Part shown: in pieces, positions 25,854-33,990 of the stretch | Numbering within the stretch: the first letter of the stretch is position 1 | Layout of the letters: each line of letters opens with the position of its first letter | Assembly: GCA_016709145.1 (NCBI GenBank) | Contig: JADJEK010000007.1 | Location: 1-64,000, forward strand | Source of the DNA: Planctomycetota bacterium | Lineage (GTDB): Bacteria; Planctomycetota; B15-G4; JADJEK01 | Direction: 5' to 3' | Length of the DNA stretch: 64,000 bases | Program-made: the position numbers and the translations under genes | Notes under the pieces: generated by a model | The model's database searches: none | Seen by the model: only the letters and a program-made list of their open reading frames with translations | What the model was told of the DNA's origin: nothing

Positions 25854-26813
25854 ATGTCGAAAGCACCGCAGTCCTTCCAGCCGCTGCCGAAACTCTGGTT
25901 GGACGGCCAGGTCATCGCGACCGAGCAGGCCACCTTCCACTTCTTCAGCCATGCGCTGCACTACGGTGTCGGCGTGTTCGAAGGAGTGCGTTGCTACACG
26001 CTCGACTCCGGCGTGCCCGCGATCTTCCGGTTGAAGGAACACATCCGCCGCCTGATCGACTCGGCGCGCATGTGTCTGATCGAAGTGCCGTTCACGCAGC
26101 AGCAACTCGAAGACGCATGCGTCGCGGTCGTGCGCGAGAGCCGCGTCGACGCGTGCTACCTGCGCCCGCTGATCTGGATCGGCGAGGGCCCGCTCGGCAT
26201 CGGCTCGACGTCGAACAAGATCCGCGCCGCGGTCGGCTCGTTCCCCTGGGGCGCGTACATGGGCGAAGAAGGCCTGGCGAAGGGCATCCGCTGCTGCATC
26301 AGCTCGCTGTCGCGGATCCCGCAGACCAGCAACTTGCCGAAGGCGAAGATCTGCGGCCAGTACGTCAACTCGGTGCTGGCGAAGCGCGCGGCGCAACTCG
26401 CGGGCTACGACGAGGCGCTGCTGCTCGACCACAACGGCCACGTCACCGAAGGCACCGGCGAGAACATCTTCATGTTGCGCGACGGCATCCTGAAGACGCC
26501 GCCGTTGTCGACGTCGATCCTCGCCGGCATCACGCGCGCGACGTTGCTCGAACTCGCGCGTGAACGCGCAGCGAAGCTCGGCATCACCGTCGTCGAGACG
26601 AACTTCGGTCGCGACGAGGTCTACTGCGCCGACGAAATCTTCCTGACCGGCACGGCCGCCGAAGTCACGCCCGTGCGCGAGGTCGAGGGTCGCACGATCG
26701 GCGCCGGCAAGCCCGGCCCGGTCACGCGCGAACTCATGGCAGCGTTCCAGGACGTCGTGCGCGGCCGCGATGCCAGCAAGAGTCACTGGCTCACGCCGAT
26801 CGCGTCGCGCTGA
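25854..26813 (+). CDS. ilvE: Branched-chain amino acid aminotransferase
   Basis: This 319-residue protein is a fold-type IV PLP aminotransferase. The start LPKLWLDGQVI and the HFFSHALHYGVGVFEGVR motif are typical of IlvE. The PLP-binding Lys165 lies in KAKICGQYVNS, and the LLLDHNGHVTEGTGENIF region carries the conserved glutamate that holds the pyridine nitrogen. It catalyses the last step of leucine, isoleucine and valine synthesis, or the first step of their breakdown, in the cytoplasm. D-amino acid transaminase and aminodeoxychorismate lyase share the fold, but the length and the CYLRPLIW and GTAAEVTPV motifs favour a branched-chain enzyme. The next gene starts 6 bases after its stop. Confidence 0.92.
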   Translation: MSKAPQSFQPLPKLWLDGQVIATEQATFHFFSHALHYGVGVFEGVRCYTLDSGVPAIFRLKEHIRRLIDSARMCLIEVPFTQQQLEDACVAVVRESRVDACYLRPLIWIGEGPLGIGSTSNKIRAAVGSFPWGAYMGEEGLAKGIRCCISSLSRIPQTSNLPKAKICGQYVNSVLAKRAAQLAGYDEALLLDHNGHVTEGTGENIFMLRDGILKTPPLSTSILAGITRATLLELARERAAKLGITVVETNFGRDEVYCADEIFLTGTAAEVTPVREVEGRTIGAGKPGPVTRELMAAFQDVVRGRDASKSHWLTPIASR

Positions 26814-26819
26814 CCGATC

Positions 26820-27239
26820 GTGGATGCGTCCGACGTCGTCCTGCGCGCGGAGCGCTTCGCCGTCTTGCGCGTACCGCCGGCGGACGCGAGCGTCGTGCTC
26901 GCTTCGCTGGCGTCACGCTCGACGGGTTTCCTGAACGCGACGCGTGAAGACGACGGACTCTCGCTGGTCGTCGACGTCGAACTCGCGAACGCGCTCGGCC
27001 ACCTGCTGGCGCGCGCGGAACGGGAGCCCGAACCCTATCGCGTGATCACGTTCGTGCCGCAGATGCCGTGGACCGTGGTCGGTTTCTTGGCGAAGGTCAC
27101 GGCGCTGTTGGCCGCGGAGCGCATCCCGCTCGGCGCGATCGCCGCCTACGCGCGCGACCACGTGTTCGTGGCCGAACGGCACGCGCAGCGTGCACTCGAG
27201 CGACTGCGGGGCGCGATCCGAGCCGGCTCGCTTCCTTGA
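26820..27239 (+). CDS. Small ACT-domain-like protein
   Basis: A GTG at 26820, 6 bases after the ilvE stop, gives 139 residues. The protein resembles the two-module ACT-like proteins found near amino acid genes: residues 10-60 form one half and residues 75-130 (RVITFVPQMPWTVVGFLAKV, then ERIPLGAIAAYARDHVFV) form the other. The motif VGFLAKVTALLAAERIPLG is a typical ACT strand-helix. Such proteins may bind amino acids and regulate synthesis, which fits its place directly downstream of ilvE. No catalytic residues are evident. The following 195 bases before the DUF1015 gene hold no clear feature. Confidence 0.75.
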   Translation: MDASDVVLRAERFAVLRVPPADASVVLASLASRSTGFLNATREDDGLSLVVDVELANALGHLLARAEREPEPYRVITFVPQMPWTVVGFLAKVTALLAAERIPLGAIAAYARDHVFVAERHAQRALERLRGAIRAGSLP

Positions 27240-27434
27240 ATGGTCACGAGTCGATCCGATCGACTCACGTTTTCCGCCTCACCCTGTATTGCTCGGCGGT
27301 GGCTGCCGCCGCCCGAGGGGGTTGACCCGAGCGCGCGAATCGAGTCCCTCCGCGCTGGTGCTCGGCGCTCGACCGCTCGCTCCCGACGCGACGGCGCGTT
27401 GAACCGGGCTCACCCCGGCTCTACCGTCTGCGCC

Positions 27435-28694
27435 ATGGCCGACCTGTTCCCGTTCCGCGCGCGTCGCTTTCGTGATCCCGTCACCGGCGACGCGGCCGCT
27501 TGCGCCGCGCCACCGTACGACGTCATCCACGGCGACGAACGCGAGACGTACGCCGCTCGCTCGGCCGCGAACGTGGTCCATTTGACGTTGCCGACGCCAC
27601 GCGACGGACTCGATCCCTACGCGAGCGCCGCCGCGCGCCTGTCCGAGTTCTGCGCCGACGGCCGGCTGGTCCAGGACCGCGAGCCCACACTGCATCTGCA
27701 AGACGTCACGTTCCGCGCGCCGGGAGATGCTCCGGGCACGCTGCGGACTCGGCACGGCTTCCTCGCGCTCGCGCGCGTCGAACCGATCGGGCAGGGCGCG
27801 ATCCTCGGTCACGAAGAAGTCCTGCCCAAGGCCATCGAGGATCGCTGGCGCCTGATGACCGCGACGCGCGCGAACCTCGAGCCCGTGTTCTTCCTGTATC
27901 GCGACCCCGACGGCGCGATCGACGCGCTGCTGCAGCCCGTGCGCGAGCGCGTCGCCGCGGTCGACGTCCCGTTGGACGGCATGCGGTTCCAGTTCCGCGT
28001 CGCGCCGCCATCGATCGCGCGCGACGTCTCGGCGCGTCTTGCGGACGAACCGCTCTACATCGCGGACGGCCATCACCGCTTCACGGTGTCGAATCGCGTA
28101 CGCGAAGAACATCCCGAGTGGCCGGGCGCGCGCTTCCGTCTCGCGCTGTTCGTGCGCGCCGAGGATCCGGGCCTCGTGATCCTGCCGACCCACCGCTTCG
28201 TCGATCGCGTGACGCAAGACCTCGAACGCGCATTGCGCGCGCGACAGGACGAGTGGTTCGATCTCGAACCCGTCGCGCCGTCCGCGTTGCTTCAGCGCCT
28301 CGCGGACGCGCACGGAGCAATGGCGATCTGGTGGCGCCGCCGCGGCGAGGCCGCCATCGCGCGACCCAAGTCCTCGGCATCGATTCGCCTCGGCGCGACG
28401 CCAGAACCGATGCGCAGCCTCGACGTCAACGTGCTGCACCGCGGCTGGTGGGATGCGGCCGCGCTGGCGACGACACCCCCCACGTGTCGCTACGTGCGCG
28501 GCGAGGAGGACCCGATCGGATTGGCCGAGCAGGACGACGTCGACCTCGCGGTGTTCCTGCGCTCGCCTCCGGTCGCGACCGTGCTCGCGGTGTCGAACCA
28601 ACGCCGGTTCATGCCGCCGAAGTCGACGTATTTCTTCCCGAAGGCCGCGTCGGGCCAGGTGCTCTATCGCTTCGAGGACGCGCCCGCATCGTGA
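27435..28694 (+). CDS. DUF1015 family protein (SerK/SbnI-like)
   Basis: The ATG at 27435 gives 419 residues that match DUF1015 along the whole length. Landmarks are CAAPPYDVIHGDE near the start, NVVHLTLPTP, ILGHEEVLPKAIEDRWRLM with TRANLEPVFFLY after it, and YIADGHHRFTVS in the middle. In the archaeal SerK and staphylococcal SbnI members the equivalent regions bind nucleotide and free L-serine, which is phosphorylated to O-phosphoserine. It is inference whether this protein is a serine kinase. An in-frame extension to 27240 is rejected because it shows no DUF1015 similarity. Its TGA overlaps the GTG start of lpxB (GTGA). Confidence 0.88.
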   Translation: MADLFPFRARRFRDPVTGDAAACAAPPYDVIHGDERETYAARSAANVVHLTLPTPRDGLDPYASAAARLSEFCADGRLVQDREPTLHLQDVTFRAPGDAPGTLRTRHGFLALARVEPIGQGAILGHEEVLPKAIEDRWRLMTATRANLEPVFFLYRDPDGAIDALLQPVRERVAAVDVPLDGMRFQFRVAPPSIARDVSARLADEPLYIADGHHRFTVSNRVREEHPEWPGARFRLALFVRAEDPGLVILPTHRFVDRVTQDLERALRARQDEWFDLEPVAPSALLQRLADAHGAMAIWWRRRGEAAIARPKSSASIRLGATPEPMRSLDVNVLHRGWWDAAALATTPPTCRYVRGEEDPIGLAEQDDVDLAVFLRSPPVATVLAVSNQRRFMPPKSTYFFPKAASGQVLYRFEDAPAS

Positions 28695-29872
28695 GTGAGC
28701 GACCCGTCACTCTGTTCGTGTCCGCGGGCGAGCTGTCGGGCGAGCAGCACGCGGCGAACCTCGTGCATGCTGTGCGCGCGCTGCGGCCGCAATGGCGATT
28801 CGTCGGGTTCGGGGGCGACGTGCTCGCGCGCGCCGGAGTCGACGTGCGCTTCCCGCTGTCGAACTTCGCGGTGATGGGCTTCAAGGCCGTGTTCGCGCAG
28901 ATCGGTCGCTTCGTCGACATCCTGAAGTTGTTCGAACGCGTGCTCGGCGAAGTCGAACCCGATGCCGTCGTGCTGACCGATTACCCCGGCTTGCATCTGC
29001 GCATGGCGAGCTTGGCGAAGGCTCACGGCGTCCCCGTCGTCGACTTCATCTGCCCGCAACTGTGGGCCTGGGCCCCGTGGCGCGCGCGCCGGTTCGCGAA
29101 CGTCGTCGATCTCGGCTTGACGATCCTGCCGTTCGAACAGGACTACTTCCGCGGACTCGGCGTCGACGCCCGCTTCATCGGTCATCCGACGGCCGAACAA
29201 GTCGCGCGGGAGCGCGCGACTCCGCCCTCCTCATTGGCGCGCGAGATCGCCTCGTGTGCGCTGCCGATCGCGCTGCTGCCCGGCAGTCGCGGCCAGGAGA
29301 TCCGGACGATCCTGCCGCTCCAAGCGCGCGTCGTTTCGAAGCTGCTCGAGGATTTCCCGAACGCGCGCTTCTTCCTGCCGCAGACGAAAGAACGCGCCGC
29401 GAACCTGTGTCGCGCGTTCCTCGAACGGCATCCCGAGTTGCCGATCACGGTCGTCGACGACGTGCCTTCGGTGCTGCGCTCGGTGCGTTTCGCGTTGGTC
29501 GCGTCCGGCACGGCGACATTCGAGGTCGCGTGCCACGGCGTGCCGATGGTCGTGCTGTACAAGATCACGCGCTGGCATCGTTTCTTGGCCGGACAACTGC
29601 TGACGGTGCCGTGGATCGCGTTGGTCAACCTCGTCGCCGGCGCGGAGATCGTGCCCGAGTTCGTCGTGCACGACGAGCCGGTCGACGCGATCGCGCGTGC
29701 GTGCAAGGAGCGCATCGAGGACGGGCCGGTGCGAGCGCAGTCTCTGGCGGACCTCGACCGCAAACTCGCTCACGCGCGAAAGCCGGGAGCCAGCGAGCAC
29801 GCCGCGCGCGCGATCGTCGAATTCGTCGAAGCGCGCCGGCACGCGACCCCGCGACCTGCGGCGCGCGCGTAG
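28691..29872 (+). CDS. lpxB: Lipid-A-disaccharide synthase
   Basis: The GTG start overlaps the preceding stop (GTGA) and gives 393 residues. This is a GT-B glycosyltransferase of family 19: VSAGELSGEQHAANLVHAV is the N-terminal signature, followed by FVGFGGDVLA, VLTDYPGLHLRMA, CPQLWAWAPWRARR and IGHPTAEQ. The C-terminal donor-binding part has LLPGSRGQEI and LVASGTATFEVACHGVPMV. LpxB joins UDP-2,3-diacylglucosamine to lipid X to form the lipid A disaccharide at the inner face of the inner membrane. Its presence supports an outer membrane with lipopolysaccharide-type lipid. It ends 4 bases from the stop of the convergent anti-sigma factor gene. Confidence 0.93.
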   Translation: MSERPVTLFVSAGELSGEQHAANLVHAVRALRPQWRFVGFGGDVLARAGVDVRFPLSNFAVMGFKAVFAQIGRFVDILKLFERVLGEVEPDAVVLTDYPGLHLRMASLAKAHGVPVVDFICPQLWAWAPWRARRFANVVDLGLTILPFEQDYFRGLGVDARFIGHPTAEQVARERATPPSSLAREIASCALPIALLPGSRGQEIRTILPLQARVVSKLLEDFPNARFFLPQTKERAANLCRAFLERHPELPITVVDDVPSVLRSVRFALVASGTATFEVACHGVPMVVLYKITRWHRFLAGQLLTVPWIALVNLVAGAEIVPEFVVHDEPVDAIARACKERIEDGPVRAQSLADLDRKLAHARKPGASEHAARAIVEFVEARRHATPRPAARA

Positions 29873-29876
29873 GACG

Positions 29877-31217
29877 TCAGCCGTCGGAGGCGAGAACGAC
29901 GATCGTGCGCCGACGCGGGCGTCCGGGCTGGTCCCGCTTCAGCGCGATGTCGGCGCCTGCCCCGCGTCGATCCGCTTCCGTCGCGCTCGGCGGCGCGATC
30001 GGCAGCCAGCGCAACGGGCCCTCGCCGAGCAGGGCGTCGTGTTCCGCGGTGTCGAGTGCGGCCTTGCTCTGCTCTTTCGCATCGGTCGCGTCCTTCTCGA
30101 CCCTGGCGTCTTCGGCCTTCTCGACGTCTTCGGCGACGGTCGCCGCAGGAGTCGCCGCCGCGGTGGATGTCCCGATCGACACTGGGTCGAGCTCGAAGGC
30201 GTCGTAGCCGCCGTCGCTGGCGGCTCGCAGCAGCGTCGCGAATTCCGCGTCGTCGAGAGCCACGTCGCGCAGCCGCTCCGCGTGCGTGGCCGCGAGCGCG
30301 CTCAGTGCGTCGGATCCTGCAGTATCGGCGGCGTTCTTCGGGTCTCGGTACTTGGCCTTGCGCCCGTTGCCACCCGTGAACTCGTCCGGCGGCAACAGCT
30401 CAGCGAACGGGTCCCTGGGGCCGCGCGGGGCAATGCCTCCCGTTGAGCTCCGCTCGGCGGACTTCTGCTTGCGCTCTGCCGTCGAACGCCGCAACAGGAT
30501 GACGCGGACCGCGTCGCCCGCGTCCGTGCCGTCGTCGCCCGTCGGCATGCGATCCGTGTTCCGCATGGCCGGAACCGGCGCCGCCGGCACGACGTCGTTC
30601 GCGGCCTCGTCGCCGTCCTCCTTCGACACGTCGCCGAGCTCGGATCGAAACGCGTGATCGCGCAACGCCGTCGTCAGTGCGTCGAGCACCGCGTCGCTGC
30701 CCGTCGAACGGCCGACGAATCCGAGCCCAACCTCGCCCTCGGCACGCCCGGGCGGTTCCCCGCCGTTCGGCTCGACCACCGCGCCCGGAACGGGTCTCCC
30801 GGTCGGCTTCTCGTCGGCCGGCGCAGGCGCGGACTCGCTCCACACGTCCCGCGAGCCCACCGGCGCGCTCGCTTCGAGCGTCGGCGGCGTGAGGTCGCCA
30901 CGTCCGATCCACAGCGCGGCCACGACGATCGCGGCCGCGGCCATCAGCGCCGGACCGGCCATGCGCCAAGTCCAATGTCGCGCACTCGCGCCGCGCGTGG
31001 CCTCGACGCGATCCATCACGCGTCGCGTGAAATCCGCCGGGGCCTGCTCACGATCGAGCGAACGCAATCCGGCCACGACGTCGTGGAGTTCGCGCGCGCG
31101 GCGCGAGAGCTCGGGATCCGCAGCGAGGATGGCGTCGAGCTTCGCGTCGTCCGCGGCGGACGTCAGCCCGTCGATGCGGTCGTGCACGAGTCGTTCGATC
31201 TCGTCCCATCGCGTCAT
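29877..31217 (-). CDS. Putative membrane-anchored anti-sigma factor
   Basis: This 446-residue protein overlaps the ECF sigma factor gene by 4 bases, the usual sigma/anti-sigma arrangement. The N-terminal about 75 residues (MTRWDEIERLVHDRIDGLTS) form a helical anti-sigma-like domain that lacks the HxxxCxxC zinc motif, as in many planctomycete members. One transmembrane segment follows at about residues 84-104. The long remainder is low-complexity, rich in alanine, aspartate and proline, with charged blocks such as DGTDAGDAVRVILLRRS, and would lie outside the cytoplasm as a sensor or stalk. Family assignment of the N-terminal domain rests mainly on position and helical pattern. It converges with lpxB with only a 4-base gap. 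Confidence 0.72.
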   Translation of the reverse strand: MTRWDEIERLVHDRIDGLTSAADDAKLDAILAADPELSRRARELHDVVAGLRSLDREQAPADFTRRVMDRVEATRGASARHWTWRMAGPALMAAAAIVVAALWIGRGDLTPPTLEASAPVGSRDVWSESAPAPADEKPTGRPVPGAVVEPNGGEPPGRAEGEVGLGFVGRSTGSDAVLDALTTALRDHAFRSELGDVSKEDGDEAANDVVPAAPVPAMRNTDRMPTGDDGTDAGDAVRVILLRRSTAERKQKSAERSSTGGIAPRGPRDPFAELLPPDEFTGGNGRKAKYRDPKNAADTAGSDALSALAATHAERLRDVALDDAEFATLLRAASDGGYDAFELDPVSIGTSTAAATPAATVAEDVEKAEDARVEKDATDAKEQSKAALDTAEHDALLGEGPLRWLPIAPPSATEADRRGAGADIALKRDQPGRPRRRTIVVLASDG

Positions 31218-31852
31218 GACGCCACCCGATCCGCGTTGCCGGGCAGGGCCGACGCATCGGCTCCGCGCATCAGCAGCTCTTTCAGCGCCTCACGACCGCG
31301 ATGGATGCGCGAACGCACCGTTCCGATCGGCAGATCGAGCACGTGCGCGATCGCGTCGTATTCGAGGCCTTCGACGTCGCGCAACAGGACGGCTTCGCGG
31401 AACTCGAGCGTGAGTTTCTGCAGCGCGCGCCACAGCGCGTGCTTCAGTTCGTCGCGCTCGAGGCGCTCGCCGGGCGCGGCCGCGCGCGGATCGACCGGAT
31501 CGATGCGGGCGGACTCGTCCGCAGCGTGCGGCGCGTCGAGCGACGCCATCCTGCGTTCGGTCTTCGCCGCGATCGTCGTCACCCGGTTCAACGTCAAGTT
31601 CCTCGCGATGCGCAGGATCCAGTGCTTGAACGGGCACTCGAACCGGAAGGTCCGCAGGGCCTCGAACGCGCGCACGAACACGTCCTGCGCGAGATCGTCC
31701 GCGGCGGTTCGATCCGCGTGCGCGAGTCGCCGCACGAGCCGCCACACGACGTCCTGATGCCGCGACACGAGCGTGCCGAAGGCGTCGCGCTGCCCTTGCA
31801 GCACGCGCCGGACGAGCTCTTCATCGCTGAGGTCGGGTGGTTCCGCAGTCAC
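31214..31852 (-). CDS. ECF-type RNA polymerase sigma factor
   Basis: This is a 212-residue sigma-70 family protein of the extracytoplasmic-function type. Region 2 is clear: LVSRHQDVVWRLVRRL, DDLAQDVFVRAFEAL and FKHWILRIARNLTLN. Region 4 has LEFREAVLLRDVEGLEYDAI followed by LDLPIGTVRSRIHRGREAL, the helix-turn-helix that reads the -35 element. A basic/acidic linker joins the two. The coupled downstream gene is its likely membrane-bound inhibitor. The gene starts 73 bases after the last BMC-locus gene on the same strand, so read-through from the BMC genes is possible; the sigma factor could also regulate them. No promoter was identified in the 73-base gap. Confidence 0.92.
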   Translation of the reverse strand: MTAEPPDLSDEELVRRVLQGQRDAFGTLVSRHQDVVWRLVRRLAHADRTAADDLAQDVFVRAFEALRTFRFECPFKHWILRIARNLTLNRVTTIAAKTERRMASLDAPHAADESARIDPVDPRAAAPGERLERDELKHALWRALQKLTLEFREAVLLRDVEGLEYDAIAHVLDLPIGTVRSRIHRGREALKELLMRGADASALPGNADRVAS

Positions 31853-31925
31853 GGGTTCCTGGATCTGGGAGGAAAGACCGTCGGCGCGGCGGGCCGTTCC
31901 CTCGAAATCCGCGGCGACTCGCGGT

Positions 31926-32381
31926 TCAGTACGCGGACGCCGAGCTCGCCGTCCGCTCGATCCCGAGCAGGACCGCTGCGTTCGGACCGCGAATGATCCG
32001 GTTCGCGAACGGGGAGATCCAAGCGGCCGGCGCCGGAGCCGACGACGCCGACGACGAACACGTGCCCCCGCACGAGCAGCTCGAAGCCGTACAGCTCGCC
32101 GAGCTCACGACGACCGCCTCCGGCGCCGCTCCAGCCGCGAGCCCGGGCAACGGCCCGGGTGCTGGCCCGGGCAACGGCCCGGGTGCTGGCCCGGGCAACG
32201 GCCCGGGTGACGGCCCGGGTGACGCTGTGCCCTCGACGAGGCGCACACCGCGCACTGCCGCGCGGTCGCGAGCCCAGGGCGTCACGATCGTCCCCGGCTT
32301 CACGCACAGGTCGGAACCGCGCGGGACGCGATCGACATCGCGCGCGGTGATCAATTCACGGTCGGGGCCGCTTCGCACCAT
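31926..32381 (-). CDS. BMC-associated protein with EutQ/EutT-like N-terminus and Pro/Gly repeat
   Basis: The ATG lies 4 bases after the stop of the upstream BMC-T gene, which supports a real start. The frame has 151 codons. Residues about 9-50 contain LITARDVDRVP, PGTIVTPWARDRA and VRLVEG, the short motif seen at the N-termini of EutQ and EutT and of other microcompartment-linked proteins. Then follow repeats of SPGP/LPGP/APGP encoded by the 12-bp array at 32140-32223. After the repeat this frame is serine/alanine/cysteine-rich (TASSCSCGGTCSSSASS) and looks less like protein, while a shifted minus-strand frame over the same bases reads RELGELYGFELLVRGHVFVV, so a frame change is possible. A motif-linker-peptide layout would suit cargo or assembly targeting; this is inference. 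Confidence 0.55.
   Translation of the reverse strand: MVRSGPDRELITARDVDRVPRGSDLCVKPGTIVTPWARDRAAVRGVRLVEGTASPGPSPGPLPGPAPGPLPGPAPGPLPGLAAGAAPEAVVVSSASCTASSCSCGGTCSSSASSAPAPAAWISPFANRIIRGPNAAVLLGIERTASSASAY
32140..32223. repeat. 12-bp tandem array, GGCCCGGG core (7 units)
   Basis: Seven 12-base units start at 32140, 32152, 32164, 32176, 32188, 32200 and 32212. Each has the palindromic core GCCCGGG followed by a variable 4-base tail: CAAC and TGCT alternate, then TGAC occurs twice. The unit length is a multiple of three, so unit gain or loss keeps the frame. A longer array of the same unit lies at 62332-62487. Confidence 0.95.
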
Positions 32382-32385
32382 CGCG

Positions 32386-32976
32386 TCAGCCCTCCGTCGT
32401 CAGCGGACGATCGTGCCGCTCGAACACTTCACGCATCTGCTCGTGGGCACGCGGGATCAACACGCGGCCGATCAACAGGCCGCGGCGTTCCGCGTCCGCG
32501 GCGCCCGCGTCGAGCGCGACCTCGACGTCACCGACCGAGCCGCAGAACGAAACGAACGACTTGCCACCGAGGCCCTGAGCGAGCTGCATCTCGAACAACA
32601 GGACGCTCGCGGTCTTCGCCGCGACGTCCGCGGCGAGGAGCGTCGACGCCACGGTCGCGGTCTCGAGCACGCCGACTGCATCCAGCGGCGGGATCATCAG
32701 GGGCCGCTCGAGCGTCGCCAACACCGACTCGTGGACCGCGGGCAGGAACAATCGGTCGACCAGCGCATCCGCGCCGAGCACCGCCGCCGCACGCAACGAC
32801 GCGTCGACGTCGTCGACCGATCCGGTGAACAAGACCACGTACTTGCCCGGACTCACCGGTCGCGAGAACAGCACGCGTACCGAGGCTTCCTTCAGCACGC
32901 GATCGACGCACTCGATGCCGCGTGCGATGGACGCGAACTCGAGCAAGCCGATCGTGGATTCGTGCGCGTACGCCAC
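32386..32976 (-). CDS. Trimeric (tandem-domain) BMC shell protein, BMC-T1 type
   Basis: The 196-residue protein contains two BMC domains in tandem. Domain 1 (about 8-95) opens TIGLLEFASIARGIECVD with the pore-side loop RPVSPGKYVV; domain 2 (about 100-190) opens VGVLETATVASTLLAAD and has LGGKSFVSF. As remembered, the H. ochraceum BMC-T1 protein has matching ALGVLELTSIARGI and RPVSSGKH segments. In the PduT-type trimer the first pore loop carries a cysteine that binds an iron-sulphur cluster; here the position has Ser, so a metal-free pore is expected. Three copies would form a pseudohexameric tile of the shell. It follows the BMC-T2 gene by 41 bases. Confidence 0.9.
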   Translation of the reverse strand: MAYAHESTIGLLEFASIARGIECVDRVLKEASVRVLFSRPVSPGKYVVLFTGSVDDVDASLRAAAVLGADALVDRLFLPAVHESVLATLERPLMIPPLDAVGVLETATVASTLLAADVAAKTASVLLFEMQLAQGLGGKSFVSFCGSVGDVEVALDAGAADAERRGLLIGRVLIPRAHEQMREVFERHDRPLTTEG

Positions 32977-33017
32977 TTCGAGTCCTCACGGCGCCAGCGC
33001 CGCGCGTGAACGAGACC

Positions 33018-33647
33018 TCAGCCGCGCCCGTCGTTGGCGCGACCCTCAATATCCGCGAGCGCCTTCTCGGCGGCCTTCGCGGCTTCGCGGATCGCCTCCT
33101 CCTCGCCACCGAGGTACAGGCGCCCGAACGCGCCGACCGGGCGCACGTCGATCAACTTGATCGGCGACGCCTTCTCGGCTTCGTTCGCGGCCAGCACCGC
33201 GTACGCGGCGGGATGGGTCTCGAGGATGTAGAGCGTCTCGCCACCGAGCAGCATGTTGCCCTGCCGCGTGCGGTTCACGAGCATCGTCTGGTAGTCGTCG
33301 ACGCCGGTGATGATCTCGGACGACATCACCTTCGGGCGCAGGCGGTCACCGACCTTCAGTCCGAGGTAGTCGAGGATCGCCGCGCCAGCCTCGAGCACTT
33401 CGGCCTGCGAATCGGAGTGGATCTCGAGCACGCCGAACGCGCGCTCGACCACCTGCATCGCGGGCTTGACGTCGTTCTTCTTCAGCGCGACGTCGGTAAC
33501 GCGGTTGATCGCGATGCCGGGCGCGATCTCGACGTAGAGCGCCGCCTGCCCCGACACCGGCAGGTAGCCCTTTGCCGTGGTCGCGACGTACGACGCGAAC
33601 TGCGGCTGCATGGCGTCCAGGAAGACGTAGGTGCGGAGGTCGACCAT
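33018..33647 (-). CDS. Trimeric (tandem-domain) BMC shell protein, BMC-T2/T3 type
   Basis: This is a 209-residue tandem-BMC-domain protein of a different subtype from its neighbour. It begins MVDLRTYVFLDAMQPQFASY and continues TAKGYLPVSGQAALYVEIAP, AINRVTDVALK and QVVERAFGVLEIH. These stretches agree closely with the H. ochraceum BMC-T2/T3 proteins as I remember them. The second half has NRTRQGNMLLGGETLYILET and VRPVGAFGRLYLGGEEEAI. In H. ochraceum such trimers stack face to face and have gated pores, so this protein is a candidate for passage of larger molecules such as cofactors. The C-terminal helix EAIREAAKAAEKALADIEG extends past the domain. It lies 6 bases after the BMC-H2 gene. Confidence 0.9.
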   Translation of the reverse strand: MVDLRTYVFLDAMQPQFASYVATTAKGYLPVSGQAALYVEIAPGIAINRVTDVALKKNDVKPAMQVVERAFGVLEIHSDSQAEVLEAGAAILDYLGLKVGDRLRPKVMSSEIITGVDDYQTMLVNRTRQGNMLLGGETLYILETHPAAYAVLAANEAEKASPIKLIDVRPVGAFGRLYLGGEEEAIREAAKAAEKALADIEGRANDGRG

Positions 33648-33653
33648 CGCGGA

Positions 33654-33959
33654 TCAGGACTCCGCGGCGGCGTCGTCGCCGTGAGCCGGGTGCGGCAGGA
33701 TCTGCTCGACCTCGCCGTGCGGACGCGGGATGACGTGGACCGAAACCAATTCACCGACTCGGCGAGCAGCCGCGGCGCCGGCGTCCGTCGCGGCCTTCAC
33801 CGCGCCGACTTCACCGCGCACCATCACGGTGACGTAGCCGCCACCGACCTTCTCCTTGCCGATCAGCTTGACCTTCGCGGCCTTCACCATCGCGTCGGCG
33901 GCCTCGATGGCCCCGACCAAACCTTTGGTCTCGATGAGACCGAGAGCGATCTGTGTCAT
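33654..33959 (-). CDS. Hexameric BMC shell protein (BMC-H, copy 2)
   Basis: This 101-residue protein is a single BMC domain of the PduA/EutM class: ALGLIETKGLVGAIEAADAM at the start, the pore loop KVGGGYVTVMVRG, then GEVGAVKAATDAGA and ELVSVHVIPRPH at the edge of the hexamer. The pore motif GGG replaces the GSG of PduA, which may enlarge or neutralise the pore. A short tail (HPAHGDDAAAES) follows the domain. Hexamers tile the shell facets. It sits 31 bases after the aldehyde dehydrogenase gene and is about 75 percent similar to copy 1 by eye, so the two probably arose by duplication and may form mixed layers. Confidence 0.95.
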   Translation of the reverse strand: MTQIALGLIETKGLVGAIEAADAMVKAAKVKLIGKEKVGGGYVTVMVRGEVGAVKAATDAGAAAARRVGELVSVHVIPRPHGEVEQILPHPAHGDDAAAES

Positions 33960-33990
33960 TCATCGTCTCCGGAAACGGGGTGCGCGGCGT

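Noticed and set aside
32140..32223. Possible CRISPR array
   Set aside because: Units are 12 bases with no spacers, and no cas genes are present.
31837..33009. Plus-strand frame with a GPGN/GPGA repeat over the 7-unit array
   Set aside because: It runs antisense to BMC-T genes with clear family signatures and has no ribosome binding site; the minus-strand frame continues from a gene start placed 4 bases after the BMC-T stop.
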